The notes beneath the pieces were generated by a model. That model saw only the letters and a list, made by a program, of their open reading frames with translations, ran no database searches and was not told the DNA's origin. Source: Betaproteobacteria bacterium (GTDB lineage: Bacteria > Pseudomonadota > Gammaproteobacteria > Burkholderiales > Casimicrobiaceae). Taken from it: a stretch of DNA of 6,505 nt. Position numbers and translations under genes: made by a program. Positions 5,492-6,505 of the stretch are shown one piece after another. The DNA lies in NCBI GenBank assembly GCA_025355395.1, contig JANXZT010000350.1, forward strand, positions 1-6,505, written 5' to 3'. The first letter of the stretch is position 1. Each line of letters starts with the position of its first letter.

Positions 5492-5516
5492 CACGGTTCA
5501 CTTGACACTTCGTCAC

Positions 5517-5548
5517 CGTCATGCCTGCGAAAGCAGGAAACCATTTTT
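5517..5548 (-). repeat. palindrome unit, variant arms, reverse orientation
   Basis: CGTCATG is followed by a core CCTGC-GAAA-GCAGG and AAACCATTTTT. The flanks match the other reverse units, but the stem is a different, shorter variant like that at 120-137. On the plus strand it is a hairpin followed three bases later by a T-run. Confidence 0.65.
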
Positions 5549-5618
5549 GGAGATTCACGGTTCACGAGAACCACCGTATGGGTGGCAAGATGTGCGGATG
5601 TGCGGCAACGTAGAAGAC

Positions 5619-5647
5619 ATGGCTGCCGGCTTTCGCAAGAAATGACG
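5619..5647 (+). repeat. decayed palindrome unit, forward orientation
   Basis: ATGGCTGCCGGCTTTCGCAA followed by GAAATGACG keeps the ATGG and ATGACG flanks and the overall length of the forward units, but the arms no longer pair well. About 70 bp of unassigned DNA separates it from the reverse unit at 5517-5548. Confidence 0.4.
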
Positions 5648-5689
5648 ATCGGCAGACGTACGTGCGGATAGGCCTGGGACGAACGAACA

Positions 5690-5715
5690 CCATTTCCCGC
5701 GGTCGCGGGAGTGAC
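5690..5715 (+). repeat. palindrome unit just upstream of sucD
   Basis: CCATT, then the perfect 16-bp inverted repeat TCCCGCG-GT-CGCGGGA (5695-5710), then GTGAC. It ends 22 bases before the sucD ATG, so its hairpin would sit directly before the sucD ribosome binding region. Confidence 0.7.
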
Positions 5716-5737
5716 AGTGGAAACAGCGAGAAAGCCG

Positions 5738-6505
5738 ATGAGCATTCTGGTCGACAAGAACACCAAGGTCATCACGCAGGGAATCACCGGCAAGACCGGT
5801 CAATTCCACACTCGCATGTGTCGCGATTATGCGAATGGCCGTGCCGCGTTCGTCGCGGGAGTCAATCCTAAAAAGGCCGGCGAGGATTTCGAAGGCATCC
5901 CGATCTACGCGACGGTGCGCGAAGCGAAGGAGGCGACCGGCGCCACGGTGAGCGTCATTTATGTTCCTCCGCCGGGTGCGGCCGCTGCCATCGACGAGGC
6001 CGTCGACGCCGGACTGGATCTCGTTGTATGCATCACCGAGGGTATCCCGGTGCGCGACATGATCGCCACGCGCTACCGCATGCGCGATTGCAAGACGCTG
6101 CTGCTCGGCCCCAATTGCCCCGGCGTGATCACGCCCGACGAGATCAAGATCGGCATCATGCCGGGACACATTCATCGCCAGGGCCGCATCGGCGTGGTGT
6201 CGCGCTCCGGTACGCTGACCTATGAAGCGGTGGGGCAACTGACCGAGCTCGGACTTGGGCAATCAACCGCGGTGGGCATCGGCGGCGACCCCGTCAACGG
6301 ATTGAAGCATCTCGACATCCTCCGGCTTTTCAATGATGACCCCGACACCGACGCCGTAGTGATGATCGGCGAGATCGGCGGCACCGACGAGGAGACCGCT
6401 GCAGAATGGGTCAAAGCCCACATGAAAAAACCGGTGGTGGGGTTCATCGCGGGCGTCACCGCCCCGCCGGGCAAACGCATGGGCCATGCCGGCGCGATCA
6501 TTTCC
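5738..6505 (+). CDS. sucD: succinyl-CoA synthetase alpha subunit (3' end outside window)
   Basis: The frame is open for 256 codons from ATG 5738 to the window edge; E. coli SucD has 289 residues, so roughly 35-40 residues are missing. The alpha subunit binds CoA and carries the phosphohistidine intermediate. The N-terminal Rossmann CoA-binding loop is GITGKTG (15-21). PNCPG is at 125-129, the serine loop VSRSGTLTYE at 154-163, GEIGGTDEE at 211-219 with the conserved glutamate E212, and the phosphorylated histidine is H250 in GHAGAI, just before the edge. The start matches the family (MSILVDKNTKVITQGITG). The ribosome binding site is weak: GCGAG seven bases before ATG. All catalytic landmarks in view are intact, so separation from sucC has not inactivated it. 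Confidence 0.97.
   Translation, partial: MSILVDKNTKVITQGITGKTGQFHTRMCRDYANGRAAFVAGVNPKKAGEDFEGIPIYATVREAKEATGATVSVIYVPPPGAAAAIDEAVDAGLDLVVCITEGIPVRDMIATRYRMRDCKTLLLGPNCPGVITPDEIKIGIMPGHIHRQGRIGVVSRSGTLTYEAVGQLTELGLGQSTAVGIGGDPVNGLKHLDILRLFNDDPDTDAVVMIGEIGGTDEETAAEWVKAHMKKPVVGFIAGVTAPPGKRMGHAGAIIS

Noticed and set aside
5502..5530. TTGACA as a possible promoter for sucD
   Set aside because: No TATAAT-like box lies 16-18 bases downstream; CTGCGA is found there. A similar TTGACA at 54-59 also lacks a -10 box.
4740..5793. Long minus-strand ORFs of 272 and 312 codons with recurring IPANAGIHF- or RTRES-like peptides
   Set aside because: They are translations of the palindrome array and of the antisense of the GIY-YIG gene. 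The repeating peptides only reflect the DNA repeats.

Overview
The window looks like a chromosomal segment of a GC-rich proteobacterium, most likely a betaproteobacterium. This rests on the style of the SucC, SucD and GlpK proteins, the GC-rich codon use, and intergenic DNA full of ATTCCC-N8-GGGAAT palindromes of the kind known from Neisseria (dRS3). No species can be named from the sequence alone.

Layout. Bases 1-32 may hold the last codons of a plus-strand gene. Bases 33-308 are non-coding and repeat-rich: a 31-bp tandem duplication, two head-to-head palindrome units and a 35-bp tandem array. A minus-strand pair follows. glpK (glycerol kinase, 1653-3131) lies upstream of a 12-helix major facilitator superfamily transporter (309-1532), with 120 bp between them. 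A 236-bp divergent gap (3132-3367) separates glpK from the plus-strand sucC. This gap carries a compact 102-bp element with perfect 20-bp terminal inverted repeats and two internal 30-bp tandem copies. sucC (3368-4534, TTG start) and sucD (from 5738, cut by the window end) encode the beta and alpha subunits of succinyl-CoA synthetase.

The notable feature is that sucC and sucD, normally almost contiguous, are separated by 1203 bp of repeat-derived DNA. In it are a small intact GIY-YIG nuclease-like gene (4885-5178) bracketed almost to the base by a 33-bp inverted repeat, a 143-bp direct duplication that left a truncated copy of the same gene, a tandem array of about four and a half 70-bp units derived from the inverted-repeat end, and several decayed palindrome units. 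The picture is of a GIY-YIG/palindrome repeat family, with gene-bearing and gene-less forms, that entered and expanded inside a TCA-cycle operon. The mobility interpretation is inference; the repeats and their geometry are read directly from the sequence.

Gene functions: SucCD interconverts succinyl-CoA and succinate with nucleotide phosphorylation in the TCA cycle. GlpK phosphorylates glycerol. The transporter substrate cannot be assigned. No tRNA, rRNA or CRISPR array was seen.
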